From: Candidatus Omnitrophota bacterium
GTDB lineage: Bacteria > Omnitrophota > Gorgyraeia > Gorgyraeales > Gorgyraeaceae
Length of the DNA stretch: 33,108 nt
Direction: 5' to 3'
Assembly (NCBI GenBank): GCA_026387235.1
Contig: JAPLMD010000051.1
Span: 1-33,108 of the forward strand
Positions within the stretch are counted from its first letter, which is position 1; every line of letters begins with the position of its first letter. Shown here piece by piece: positions 23,512 through 31,045 of the stretch. The notes beneath the pieces were generated by a model. That model saw only the letters and a list, made by a program, of their open reading frames with translations, searched no databases and was not told the DNA's origin. Made by a program: the position numbers and the translations under genes.

Positions 23512-24372
23512 CTATAGAGCTTCTTTGATATCTAGGGAGATTTGTTGTTTGAGCGCTTCGAGGGATTTGAATTTCTTTTCGTTTCTTACCTTCTGCTTAA
23601 ATATAACTTCTATATCTTTTCCATAGATGTCTTTTTTGAAATTAACTATATGGACTTCTATTATTTTATGCGCGCTGATATTTAATATGCCTCGGTAATT
23701 TTTCCCGTCCAGCGCCACGTCAACACTGTAAACGCCGCTCGGAGGAATTGATTCGTGATGCGGATCGACATTTGCAGTAGGAAATTCTATTTTTCTTCCG
23801 AGCCGTTTACCTTTTACGACAGTGCCTAAAATAGTAACAGGCCTCCCGAGCATCTTTGACGCTAAGTTCAAATCACCTTTTTCGATCAAGCGCCTGATTC
23901 TCGTGCTTGATATAAAATCTCTATTTATCTTCAAAGGCGGGACGCTATAAAATTTAAAATCATAAATTTTACTTAATCTCTTGAGGAGTTTTGTGCCGCC
24001 TTTTTCTCTAAATCCGAATAAAAAATTCCCGCCGGTCACAAGGACCCTGAGATTCAATTTATCTATCAGAACGCTTTTTATAAAATCCTCAGGGCTGAGC
24101 CTTGAAAATTCTTTTGTAAATTTCATTACGAGGCAATCATCCACGCCCATTTTCTTTATCAGCCTGATCCTGTGCTCCAAGGACATTAAAAACGGAATCT
24201 CCGCGCTTGGGGACAGGACTTTTACAGGATGCGGGTCAAATGTTATTACCACGCTTCTAAGACGGGATTTTCTGGCCTCCCGGATTACTTTTTTCAAAAT
24301 AGCCTGATGGCCTTCATGCACGCCGTCAAATATGCCTATCGTAACTACTGAAGGATATGATGTCTTTTTCAT
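23512..24372 (-). CDS. ribF: Bifunctional riboflavin kinase/FAD synthetase
   Basis: It phosphorylates riboflavin to FMN and adenylates it to FAD. The adenylyltransferase domain starts with VVTIGIFDGVHEGHQAIL and includes TFDPHP, LVTGGNFLFGFREKGG and SSTRIRRLIEKGDL. The kinase domain shows TVVKGKRLGRKIEFPTANVD and PPSGVYSVDVALDG. At about 286 residues it is slightly short of the usual 305-320 but has both domains. I prefer ATG 24372 (GGATGAG upstream) over 24381, which has no site. It overlaps the truB end, and truB-ribF is a common pairing. Confidence 0.94.
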   Translation of the reverse strand: MKKTSYPSVVTIGIFDGVHEGHQAILKKVIREARKSRLRSVVITFDPHPVKVLSPSAEIPFLMSLEHRIRLIKKMGVDDCLVMKFTKEFSRLSPEDFIKSVLIDKLNLRVLVTGGNFLFGFREKGGTKLLKRLSKIYDFKFYSVPPLKINRDFISSTRIRRLIEKGDLNLASKMLGRPVTILGTVVKGKRLGRKIEFPTANVDPHHESIPPSGVYSVDVALDGKNYRGILNISAHKIIEVHIVNFKKDIYGKDIEVIFKQKVRNEKKFKSLEALKQQISLDIKEAL

Positions 24373-25009
24373 GTATCTCATCCAGATTTTTTGAATCTTC
24401 CAGTAAAAAATCCCCTGACTGGGTCCTTATCAAGCCTGACATATGGCTGGGAACGCCTAGAGACCTGCCTATATCTTCACATAAGGTCCTCACATAAGTC
24501 CCCTTGGAACATTTTACTCTAAAAGTAAGCTCTGGAAATTTGAAATCCAGTATCTCAATATAGCTTATTTTTATTTTGCGAGGTTCCCTTATCACAGTCT
24601 TGCCTAACCTTGCGAGCTGGTAGAGTTTTTTGCCTTTATGTTTTATCGCGGATACCATGGGAGGTATCTGTTCTATTTCGCCCTTAAAACTATCAAGCGT
24701 TTTTTTTATAGCCTCGATGCCGGGGTTATCTATATTTTTTTCTTCGATAACCTTGCCGGAGGCATCCTGAGTATCAGTGCTTTTTCCGAAAAAAACCTTT
24801 GCTATATATTCTTTGTCATTATTAGTAAACGTATTTGAAAGCTTGGTTGCTTTGCCTAATAGCATTACCAGCACCCCTGTTGCCATCGGGTCCAGGGTAC
24901 CTGCGTGGCCAACGCGCTCCATGTTAAATTTCTGCCTGATAAAATTTACTACGTCGTGAGAGGTAATGCCTGAGGGCTTATTGACAACTAGAATTCCGTC
25001 CAGATGCAT
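24326..25009 (-). CDS. truB: tRNA pseudouridine(55) synthase
   Basis: It isomerises U55 of tRNA in the T arm. GILVVNKPSGITSHDVV at the N-terminus, GHAGTLDPMATGVLVML with catalytic Asp40, KEYIAKVFFGKSTDTQDASG, IPPMVSAIKHKGKKLYQLAR and VRTLCEDIGRSLG are diagnostic. The length is 227 residues, shorter than E. coli TruB (314) because the C-terminal PUA-like part is largely absent, as in some other bacteria. It lies 18 bp after the nrnA stop. Confidence 0.95.
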   Translation of the reverse strand: MHLDGILVVNKPSGITSHDVVNFIRQKFNMERVGHAGTLDPMATGVLVMLLGKATKLSNTFTNNDKEYIAKVFFGKSTDTQDASGKVIEEKNIDNPGIEAIKKTLDSFKGEIEQIPPMVSAIKHKGKKLYQLARLGKTVIREPRKIKISYIEILDFKFPELTFRVKCSKGTYVRTLCEDIGRSLGVPSHMSGLIRTQSGDFLLEDSKNLDEIHEKDIISFSSYDRHI

Positions 25010-25027
25010 TGCTCACCTCTGAACTCC

Positions 25028-25990
25028 TTATTTAAGCATTTGTTTGGCTGCGTCAAGGACTTTTTTTTCCACGTCTTCGAATTTGCCGAATACGCTGCAA
25101 CCGCTTGCGGTGGGATGGCCGCCGCCGCCAAAGCCTGCCGCTAGTTTATTGACGTCCACTTTACCTTTGGAGCGGAAACTCACCTTCACCCTCTCGTCAG
25201 TCCCTGTTTCCCTGAAAAGAACAGCTATCTCCACGCCGTCTATTGAGCGCGCAAAATTTATAATGCCTTCAGTGCCTTCCAAAGAGGCCTTTGTCTCCTT
25301 AAGCATATCTTTTGTAACCCACAGCCATGCGATCTTTCCGTCTTCCGTCAGTTTCATTGTCTGAAGCGACTCGCCGAGAAGATTAGTATCCTGAATACTG
25401 CTTGTCTCGTATATTCTGGAATGCATTTCGTACGGTTTCACGCCTATGTCTATTAGTTCCGCGGCTATGCAATGGGTTTTTGAACTCGTATTGGAATATC
25501 TGAAAGAGCCCGTATCCGTCATAATAGCGGCGTATAAAGCAATGGCTTCGTCCAAATCTATCTTCATCTTAAACGCTTTGAACAAATCGTAAATCATCTC
25601 GCCCACGCTTGAAAAATCAGGTTCTACCCAGTTGAATTTTCCGAAATTTACGTTTGAAATGTGATGGTCCACATTTATGATCACGCTGTCTTTTTTAATA
25701 TACTCGCTGACCCTTCCGATTCTTGCCATGTCCGGCGAGTCCAGGATGATGACTGCCTGGAAATTAAAATTATGCGGCATTTCTTTTGATATATCCTCGG
25801 TGCCTTTCATGAACCGCAGTAAATTAGGCACAGGGCTGTCGTCCAGCATTACGAATTCTTTGCCAAGCTTTCTCAACAGACACGCCATCGCGACCTGGCT
25901 TCCTATTGCGTCGCCTTCCGGATTTATGTGGCTCGTGATAAGAAATTTATTAAACTTCTTTATCGCCTGCTTGACCGTCCTCACGCTCAT
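25028..25990 (-). CDS. nrnA: DHH-family phosphoesterase, NrnA type
   Basis: NrnA degrades short oligonucleotides (nanoRNA) and 3'-phosphoadenosine phosphate. The DHH motifs are ITSHINPEGDAIGSQVA (18-34), VIILDSPDMARIG, NVDHHISNVNFG, the AIMTDTGSFRYSNT segment, and the DHHA1 ending FGGGGHPTASGC. It is 320 residues from ATG 25990, which has AAAGGA six bases upstream. An alternative start at 26005 adds only MKGYD. The gene overlaps the rbfA 3' end by about 41 nt, and rbfA-nrnA-truB-ribF is the classical order. Confidence 0.93.
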   Translation of the reverse strand: MSVRTVKQAIKKFNKFLITSHINPEGDAIGSQVAMACLLRKLGKEFVMLDDSPVPNLLRFMKGTEDISKEMPHNFNFQAVIILDSPDMARIGRVSEYIKKDSVIINVDHHISNVNFGKFNWVEPDFSSVGEMIYDLFKAFKMKIDLDEAIALYAAIMTDTGSFRYSNTSSKTHCIAAELIDIGVKPYEMHSRIYETSSIQDTNLLGESLQTMKLTEDGKIAWLWVTKDMLKETKASLEGTEGIINFARSIDGVEIAVLFRETGTDERVKVSFRSKGKVDVNKLAAGFGGGGHPTASGCSVFGKFEDVEKKVLDAAKQMLK

Positions 25991-26324
25991 GTCGTATCCT
26001 TTCAAATGTCTTTTCTAGGTTAATGCTATATTCTATTGAATTGTCTAATTTAAAATAAAGTTCCGGCACGTACCGCAGTTTCATTCTTTCAGCTATAAGT
26101 TTTCTTATGAAACCTATGGAGCTTTTAATGCCTTTGAGGCCTGCCTCCTTGGCCGCGTCATCTCCTAGAATGCTGAAATAAATCCTGGCGTATCTCAGGT
26201 CGCCGGTGAGATCGATTCTAGTGATAGTCACAAAGCCTATGCGCGGATCTTTAAGGTCTCCCTGCAGTATCTTTGAAATTTCTTTTTTTAATTGCCCCTC
26301 GACCCGCTCTGATCGTATTCCCAT
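25950..26324 (-). CDS. rbfA: Ribosome-binding factor A
   Basis: It is a KH-like factor that helps 30S subunit maturation near helix 44/45 of 16S rRNA. SERVEGQLKKEISKILQGDL, DPRIGFVTITRIDLTGDLRY, ARIYFSILG and RYVPELYFKLDNSIEYS are the family's motifs. It has 124 residues, with a charged tail RIRHEREDGQAGDKEV that overlaps the nrnA start. The usual upstream partners infB and nusA are not present; instead a short nucleotidyltransferase gene lies 13 bp upstream. Confidence 0.93.
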   Translation of the reverse strand: MGIRSERVEGQLKKEISKILQGDLKDPRIGFVTITRIDLTGDLRYARIYFSILGDDAAKEAGLKGIKSSIGFIRKLIAERMKLRYVPELYFKLDNSIEYSINLEKTFERIRHEREDGQAGDKEV

Positions 26325-26337
26325 CTCATCTCCTGTC

Positions 26338-27003
26338 TTAAACCAATTTGGTAAATACCTCTAAACATTTTTTCGGGTTTTTTTCTTTCAAGAATAACTC
26401 TATTTCTTTTCTGATCCTTCCTGCATTCACCTCGCCTAAAAACCCGTCCAATACCGCTTCTTTGATAAGTTTCTTCGTATGCGGCTCTATCTTAAAACCA
26501 AATCTTACCGAAAACCTCACTGCCCTGAATATGCGCGTAGGATCATCCATAAAACTCTTATCATGCATTATTCTTATAATGCCCTTTTTCAAATCCTTCC
26601 GGCCCCCGTAAAAATCCACTAATCTGCCGAAATTTTTCTTATTCAGGCCAATTGCCATTGCATTGATCGTAAAATCCCGCCTGAATAAATCATCTTTTAT
26701 AGCGCCGGGCTTTACAGTAGGATAAGCTGCAGGGTGTGTGTAAGTTTCTTTGCGGCTAGTTACAATATCTATTCTCTTTCCTTTAAGCTTAATAGTAGCT
26801 GTGCCGAATGCTTTGTACGCCGTTAACCTGCCTTTTAACTTTTTATTCAAAGCTTCCGCGAACTTAATCCCATCACCTTCCACTACGAAATCCAGGTCAC
26901 AATTAGATATGCCCAACAATTTATCCCTCACAGGCCCGCCTACGGTATACGCCGGGATCTTTAATTTATCCGCGATTTTTCCAACTATCTCTATAATATT
27001 CAT
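26338..27003 (-). CDS. Short CCA-adding/poly(A) polymerase head-domain protein
   Basis: The class II nucleotidyltransferase head is clear: YTVGGPVRDKLLGISNCDLD with the DxD metal site, then RRDFTINAMAIGLNKK, GRLVDFYGGRKDLKKGIIR and DPTRIFRAVRFSVRFGF. These proteins add CCA to tRNA or poly(A) to RNA. It is only 221 residues, against about 380-490 for full enzymes. It ends soon after the neck helix (ELFLKEKNPKKCLEVFTKLV), so there is no HD domain or body/tail. Its substrate cannot be given. ATG 27003 overlaps the GT28 gene stop as ATGA. Confidence 0.85.
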   Translation of the reverse strand: MNIIEIVGKIADKLKIPAYTVGGPVRDKLLGISNCDLDFVVEGDGIKFAEALNKKLKGRLTAYKAFGTATIKLKGKRIDIVTSRKETYTHPAAYPTVKPGAIKDDLFRRDFTINAMAIGLNKKNFGRLVDFYGGRKDLKKGIIRIMHDKSFMDDPTRIFRAVRFSVRFGFKIEPHTKKLIKEAVLDGFLGEVNAGRIRKEIELFLKEKNPKKCLEVFTKLV

Positions 27004-28121
27004 ATATTTTTTACAAATTCAGCTATGATTTTGGCAGCGTCCGGGTAACGGAGCAGGCCTATCCTGGTCCGCGTACCGATTAGTCTCTCAGGAGAGGCCG
27101 CGAATTCTTTGATAAATTTACAGACTTCCCTTGTATTCTTTGCCTTTACCGCAGTCCCGTATCCTGTGAGAATCTTGCAATTCCTTGTTTCCTGTCCCAG
27201 TATTGGCTGAACTATAATCATCGGCAGGGTCTTTGAAAGCGCCTCCGAAATAGTCAATCCCCCGGGCTTTGTAACTATTATATCGCTTACTTCCATGAAT
27301 TCATCTATATTATTCATATATCCAAAGGCCTTTACTTTAACTTTCAGGCTCCCGGAAGTCTTATTTAGCTCTTGGAATAAAACTTCATTCTTGCCGCATA
27401 TCGCGATTAGCTGCATCTTATCTCTTATCTTCGGCTCCAGATTATTTATTTCAGTAACTATTTCTTTCATAGGCCCTGTGCCGAATCCTCCACTCATTAT
27501 AAGAACGTTAAATAACCCGGGCTCTATGCCTAATTGTTTTATTAACGATTCCCTGCCTTTTGAAATACTAAATACCGGATCGCACGGAATACCGAATATC
27601 TTTATCTTTTCTTCAGGCACACCGCGCCTTAATAGATCATTCTTTGTCCTCTGTATGGCTCCTATGAAATAATCCGATGAACGGGCCATCCAGAAGGAAT
27701 GGCTTATAAAATCAGTTACCACGTTAATCAGTTTCCCTTTAAATTCCCCGCTGTCTTTTAATCCGGAGATAATCTCGCTTGGAAGAAAATGCGTAGATAC
27801 CACCGCATCTGGTTTCTCGCTCTTAATAAGCTCTATGAACTTTTTGGAATTTAACCTGTCTAAAAACCTCCTCACAGGCGCCATAAAAAAATCCACAGGC
27901 CTCGAATCCAATAAATAATAAAACAGCCCCCAGAAAGTCGGCGTCTTATTTATGAGAAATAAATACGCATTCGGGTACGACATCTTGAAGAACGCATTCG
28001 TATAATCCAGGACATCTACGTTCTTCGCCTCAATGCCAATGCCAGACAATGCCTTCTCTATCGCCATGGCCGCCTTTTTGTGCCCCACTCCCGCGTAAGC
28101 GTATGTAATGAGTATTTTCAT
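27000..28121 (-). CDS. GT28-family diacylglycerol/monogalactosyl glycosyltransferase-like
   Basis: The layout is that of MGDG synthase and UgtP-type processive diacylglycerol glucosyltransferases. The N-terminal domain begins ILITYAYAGVGHKKAAMAI and includes VVSTHFLPSEII and VVTDFISHSFW. The GT28 domain has NVLIMSGGFGTGPMKEI and the nucleotide-sugar site IIVTKPGGLTISEALSKTLPMIIVQPILGQE. The length of 373 residues is normal. I infer glycolipid synthesis at the membrane; the sugar donor is not predictable here. It overlaps the AbiEii-like gene by 4 nt. Confidence 0.86.
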   Translation of the reverse strand: MKILITYAYAGVGHKKAAMAIEKALSGIGIEAKNVDVLDYTNAFFKMSYPNAYLFLINKTPTFWGLFYYLLDSRPVDFFMAPVRRFLDRLNSKKFIELIKSEKPDAVVSTHFLPSEIISGLKDSGEFKGKLINVVTDFISHSFWMARSSDYFIGAIQRTKNDLLRRGVPEEKIKIFGIPCDPVFSISKGRESLIKQLGIEPGLFNVLIMSGGFGTGPMKEIVTEINNLEPKIRDKMQLIAICGKNEVLFQELNKTSGSLKVKVKAFGYMNNIDEFMEVSDIIVTKPGGLTISEALSKTLPMIIVQPILGQETRNCKILTGYGTAVKAKNTREVCKFIKEFAASPERLIGTRTRIGLLRYPDAAKIIAEFVKNI

Positions 28122-28768
28122 CCTATAACCCTTATAAGATAATCAAATTTATTCTTTACGTAATATTTTCTCGCCTCGGTATCCAGCACAGAACCCAGGG
28201 TAACTTTAAATTCACTTTCTCTAAAATTACCGGCTATATTTTTTAATTCCAGAAGCTTGCTTCTATCCGATCCAATCGCAATGCCTCTTCTCAAAAGAAA
28301 CTCTATATCAAAAAAATCTCTTATATTCTTTCTACCAAGCGCTGCTTTTATCTTATTCTCCATTGTCTGCTCAAGGGTATGGACCCTCAAAAGAACCTGC
28401 TTTGTATCATATTTTGAAAATGCTATTTTTTCTTCAAAATCGCATTTCTCCACGCCTCTTCTAATCTCTATCTTGAGTCTTTTCGGATAATCTTTAGAAC
28501 GCATTTCGAATAAAAGGGTATTTGCCTTAACCTTGGCATCCGTAAGCTCATTAAGGCTTTCTAAGTATTTTTTCGCTTTATTAAAATACACTCTTTCTTC
28601 CACCTTTTTTACAAACCAAAAATCAAGATCTGTCGAATACCTGTTGAGGCCATAACAAAGCCTCATCATTGTCCCGCCTCCAAACACAAGGGGCCGTAAT
28701 AAATCCGCATTTTTAAGGCCTTCCAGCGCTTCTATTTCAAATTTTTCATGTAATTTAAATATATCCAT
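28118..28768 (-). CDS. AbiEii-like nucleotidyltransferase (type IV toxin family)
   Basis: AbiEii/MenA toxins transfer nucleotides, for some members to tRNA, and cause abortive-infection-type growth arrest. The fold's signature is visible: VFGGGTMMRLCYGLNRYSTD, then LDFWF, with GGG/T at 30-33 and Asp47 and Asp49. The third acidic residue lies in LKIEIRRG (Glu101), and the C-terminal ENKIKAALGRKNIRDFFDIE helps stabilise the assignment. It is 216 residues. It overlaps the AbiEi-like gene by 14 nt and GT28 by 4 nt, so it is coupled on both sides. Whether it is an active toxin cannot be seen. Confidence 0.87.
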   Translation of the reverse strand: MDIFKLHEKFEIEALEGLKNADLLRPLVFGGGTMMRLCYGLNRYSTDLDFWFVKKVEERVYFNKAKKYLESLNELTDAKVKANTLLFEMRSKDYPKRLKIEIRRGVEKCDFEEKIAFSKYDTKQVLLRVHTLEQTMENKIKAALGRKNIRDFFDIEFLLRRGIAIGSDRSKLLELKNIAGNFRESEFKVTLGSVLDTEARKYYVKNKFDYLIRVIG

Positions 28769-29210
28769 ATTTCCTTAATAAAACTTGCGTCTTTTTCGGA
28801 TACGCTCGTGCTATTTTTTTTATTTGAGATTTATCAAGCCTAGCGCGATCTATCGAAGTAATGTCAAACGCATACCTGCCAAGCGACATAAGATATAGCG
28901 CATCCAGGAATGCCTTCTCAGGAACCGCGATAAAAAATCCTTCTTTTTTTATAAAACCTGAGTAAAGATCTTTATTTATCCTGCTATAATTAAACACAGC
29001 GCCTTCTATCTCTATCCGCTTGGTCCTATAAATAAGCACTGACTCTATAAAATTATTCTGGACCTGGGTTGTAACTTCATAATAATCCATGGCCGTCATT
29101 AAAGAAACATATGAAGGGCTTTGCATGAGGTTTGCCAGCATAAACTTCTCTTCTCTCGCGAGATTATCCCATTTTTCGCGCAGGATATATATATTTTTTT
29201 TAGGCCGCAC
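28755..29210 (-). CDS. AbiEi-like antitoxin, N-terminally short
   Basis: The core QSPSYVSLMTAMDYYEV and GFFIAVPEKAFLDALYL are typical of AbiEi antitoxins, which repress their operon and neutralise AbiEii. The open frame starts at GTG 29210 (AAGGCG five bases upstream) and gives 151 residues. A full winged-helix domain of about 60-70 residues is missing. The codons before GTG still read like the end of that domain (AVRFVKQGVLV), up to a stop at 29250. So the gene may be frameshifted, or the protein may be a shorter variant. Autoregulation is therefore uncertain. Confidence 0.78.
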   Translation of the reverse strand: MRPKKNIYILREKWDNLAREEKFMLANLMQSPSYVSLMTAMDYYEVTTQVQNNFIESVLIYRTKRIEIEGAVFNYSRINKDLYSGFIKKEGFFIAVPEKAFLDALYLMSLGRYAFDITSIDRARLDKSQIKKIARAYPKKTQVLLRKYGYI

Positions 29211-29219
29211 TAATACGCC

Positions 29220-29230
29220 TTGTTTAACAA
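29220..29230. promoter_or_regulatory. Second operator-like palindrome
   Basis: TTGTTTAACAA is an 11-bp palindrome with a T centre, sharing the TTGTT/AACAA half-site with the larger palindrome at 29250-29265. The two are centred about 32 bp apart, roughly three helical turns. It lies just before the antitoxin start and overlaps the Shine-Dalgarno region. Confidence 0.45.
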
Positions 29231-29249
29231 ATCTTACCGCTGTTACGCG

Positions 29250-29265
29250 TTAACAATTTTGTTAA
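29250..29265. promoter_or_regulatory. Operator-like palindrome upstream of the toxin-antitoxin pair
   Basis: TTAACAATTTTGTTAA is a perfect 7+2+7 palindrome about 40 bp before the antitoxin GTG and just downstream of the candidate -10. Antitoxin operators are often such palindromes. An AT-rich chance palindrome is possible. Confidence 0.5.
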
Positions 29266-29279
29266 TTTACTATACTTAT

Positions 29280-29307
29280 AGTATATCACGCCATATGTCT
29301 TTTTCAA
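29280..29307 (-). promoter_or_regulatory. Candidate promoter for the AbiE-like to ribF operon
   Basis: TTGAAA (29307-29302) and TATACT (29285-29280) are spaced by 16 bp on the minus strand, with initiation near 29273. No better promoter is seen before the eight-gene run to ribF, whose members are all overlapping or within 18 bp. The call weakens if the upstream frameshift reading is right. Confidence 0.55.
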
Positions 29308-29316
29308 GGGAAATTT

Positions 29317-29484
29317 TTAAAATAGTGTGTATATAAACGGCGCGACAGCTGAAGATTGGGTAAAGAATATCAATAAGCCTAACAATAAAAGCACCACCAC
29401 TATCGGTATCATCCACCAAAGTTTTCTCTCCCATAAGAATCTAAAAAGTTCGCCTAGGATTCTTGCTCGTCCTTTAATACCCAT
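29317..29484 (-). CDS. DUF5989-type small membrane protein
   Basis: This 55-residue gene has a single membrane helix (about 24-41, WMIPIVVVLLLLGLLIFF), preceded by basic and aromatic residues ELFRFLWERKLWW and followed by TQSSAVAPFIYTLF. That ending matches the short DUF5989 proteins as I recall them, which occur next to polysaccharide or cell-surface genes. Its function is unknown. It overlaps the gmhB end by 31 nt and closes the surface-glycan operon. Confidence 0.85.
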   Translation of the reverse strand: MGIKGRARILGELFRFLWERKLWWMIPIVVVLLLLGLLIFFTQSSAVAPFIYTLF

Positions 29485-30008
29485 TTGACCGCCTCCATAA
29501 GATTGTTTTTTATAAAATCAGGTTTATGCTGCCAGTTTTTTGCGCCATTCGGGTCTTCTTTTCCTGTAAGAAGCAACATTGTCTTACAGCCCATATTCTT
29601 ACCAGCTTCCACATCAAGCCTGGAATCACCTATAAAATATGTTTTTCTAAAATCTATATCCAGGCCTTTTGTGGCATTTTTTATCTGGCCTGTGTTAGGT
29701 TTCCTGCAGTCACAGCCTGCGTCTGAAGCATGAGTGCAATATGAGATTGACCGGATCTTTCCGCCCTCTGCCTCGATCTCCTTAAGCATATTCGCAGTAA
29801 TCTCATTAAGCGATCCCTGCGAAAAAAGCCCTTTAGCCACGCCTGCCTGATTTGAAATCACAAATATCTCATAGCCATTTTTATTGAGAAGCTTTATGGC
29901 ACTAATCGCGCCGGGCATAAACTCGAACTCTTTCCAGCTCTTTATATAATCCCCAAATCCCGGATCTCTGTTTATAACCCCATCCCTATCTAAAAATATA
30001 GCTTTCAT
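29454..30008 (-). CDS. gmhB: D-glycero-D-manno-heptose-1,7-bisphosphate 7-phosphatase-like (HAD-IIIA)
   Basis: GmhB removes the 7-phosphate during heptose synthesis for LPS core or glycoproteins. MKAIFLDRDGVINRD carries the catalytic DxD. VISNQAGVAKG, the zinc loop CTHASDAGCDCRKP (C-x-H...C-x-C) and FIGDSRLDVEAGKNMGCKT are typical. Length 184 residues. The zinc loop supports GmhB over histidinol phosphatase, but I see no other heptose gene in the window. ATG 30008 overlaps the epimerase stop as ATGA. Confidence 0.88.
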   Translation of the reverse strand: MKAIFLDRDGVINRDPGFGDYIKSWKEFEFMPGAISAIKLLNKNGYEIFVISNQAGVAKGLFSQGSLNEITANMLKEIEAEGGKIRSISYCTHASDAGCDCRKPNTGQIKNATKGLDIDFRKTYFIGDSRLDVEAGKNMGCKTMLLLTGKEDPNGAKNWQHKPDFIKNNLMEAVKWVLKDEQES

Positions 30009-31045
30009 ATAAAAAATTTATTGTTAGCGCCTACCCATTCTATCAGCTTTTCTAGCCCCTTTTCTACAGTAATGCCCGGTTTCCAGCCCAGCGCCTTTGA
30101 GACCTTGGAGATATCTGAAATATACACTTTCTGATCGCTAGGCCTCCATGATTTATGCTCTATTTTTCTGAATTTGATGCCTGTTTTTTGTTCCACCAGG
30201 CCAATAAATTCCAGAAGCGATGTAGTGTTCCTTGGGCCTCCGCCGATATTAAAAACATCATGTTTTATATCGCTATTTATAAATTTATCATACGCCTCCA
30301 CCAAATCGTCTACATACAATAAATCCCTCACCTGTTTCCCATCTCCATAGATAATAATATCCTGGCCTGTCAGGTTTGCTATGACAAACCACGCCACCCA
30401 GCCCTGGTCCTCAAAGCCAAATTGCCTCGTGCCGTAAATACAGGACATGCGGAAGACAGCTGTTTTCATGCCATACATATGCCCATACTCCTGAGTATAA
30501 ATATCGCCTGTATATTTTGAGGCGCCATAAGGCGTATGTCCTGTTAAATCTACAGATAGTTCTTCAGAAACGCCTTTTTTGCTCTTATACACATACCTTG
30601 TCTCTTCTTCCTCTAGTGAAATTTGATCTACATTCTCTCCATAAATTTTATTTGTAGAGCAATATACAAATGCTGCTTTAGGACAAGTCTTTCTTACGCA
30701 TTCCAATACATTCAATGTGCCATACGCATTTATACTAAAATCTTCTTTTGGGATTTTCATGGAAAGGGGCACTCCAGGCTGTCCTGCAGTATGTATTACC
30801 GCATCTACGCCATTTCCCAAAGCCTTCATTACATCTGATTCTTCTCTCACGTCTCCTTTTATCCTTTTGATATTGTCAAATTGCGCTAAATAATTCCAAT
30901 TAAACTCCACGCTCTCTTTGTTATATCCAAATAAATTTGAACGCATAAGATTATCCAGCGCAATAACCTCATCGCCTTTTTTAGCGTAATACTCTGCCGT
31001 ATGCGAACCTACTAAACCTGCGCCTCCTGTTACTAAAATTTTCAT
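30005..31045 (-). CDS. NAD-dependent epimerase, CDP-paratose-2-epimerase-like (extended SDR)
   Basis: A Rossmann start GGAGLVGSHTAEYY and the active-site YGASKYTGDIY (YxxxK) mark an extended SDR. The segments YCSTNKIYGENV and CIYGTRQFGFEDQGWVAWFV, then IYGDGKQVRDLLYVDDLV, are those of CDP-paratose 2-epimerases (tyvelose pathway) as I recall. The substrate is not proven; UDP- or dTDP-sugars are alternatives. It has 346 residues and overlaps the GT2 stop by 4 nt. It presumably makes a nucleotide sugar for the surface glycan. Confidence 0.84.
   Translation of the reverse strand: MKILVTGGAGLVGSHTAEYYAKKGDEVIALDNLMRSNLFGYNKESVEFNWNYLAQFDNIKRIKGDVREESDVMKALGNGVDAVIHTAGQPGVPLSMKIPKEDFSINAYGTLNVLECVRKTCPKAAFVYCSTNKIYGENVDQISLEEEETRYVYKSKKGVSEELSVDLTGHTPYGASKYTGDIYTQEYGHMYGMKTAVFRMSCIYGTRQFGFEDQGWVAWFVIANLTGQDIIIYGDGKQVRDLLYVDDLVEAYDKFINSDIKHDVFNIGGGPRNTTSLLEFIGLVEQKTGIKFRKIEHKSWRPSDQKVYISDISKVSKALGWKPGITVEKGLEKLIEWVGANNKFFI

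Larger units (their letters stand above)
29211..29307 (-). other. Possible frameshifted 5' part of the AbiEi-like gene
   Basis: From TTG 29307 one frame reads KKTYGVIYYKYSKLTKLL, then TRNSGKI, before a stop. The next frame reads VRFVKQGVLVRPKKNIYIL into the annotated antitoxin. Placed end to end, they resemble a winged-helix of the family. A one-base indel near 29231-29240 would join them. I see no ribosome-binding site before TTG 29307. If this reading is right, the promoter and operator candidates here would be inside a coding region. Confidence 0.3.
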
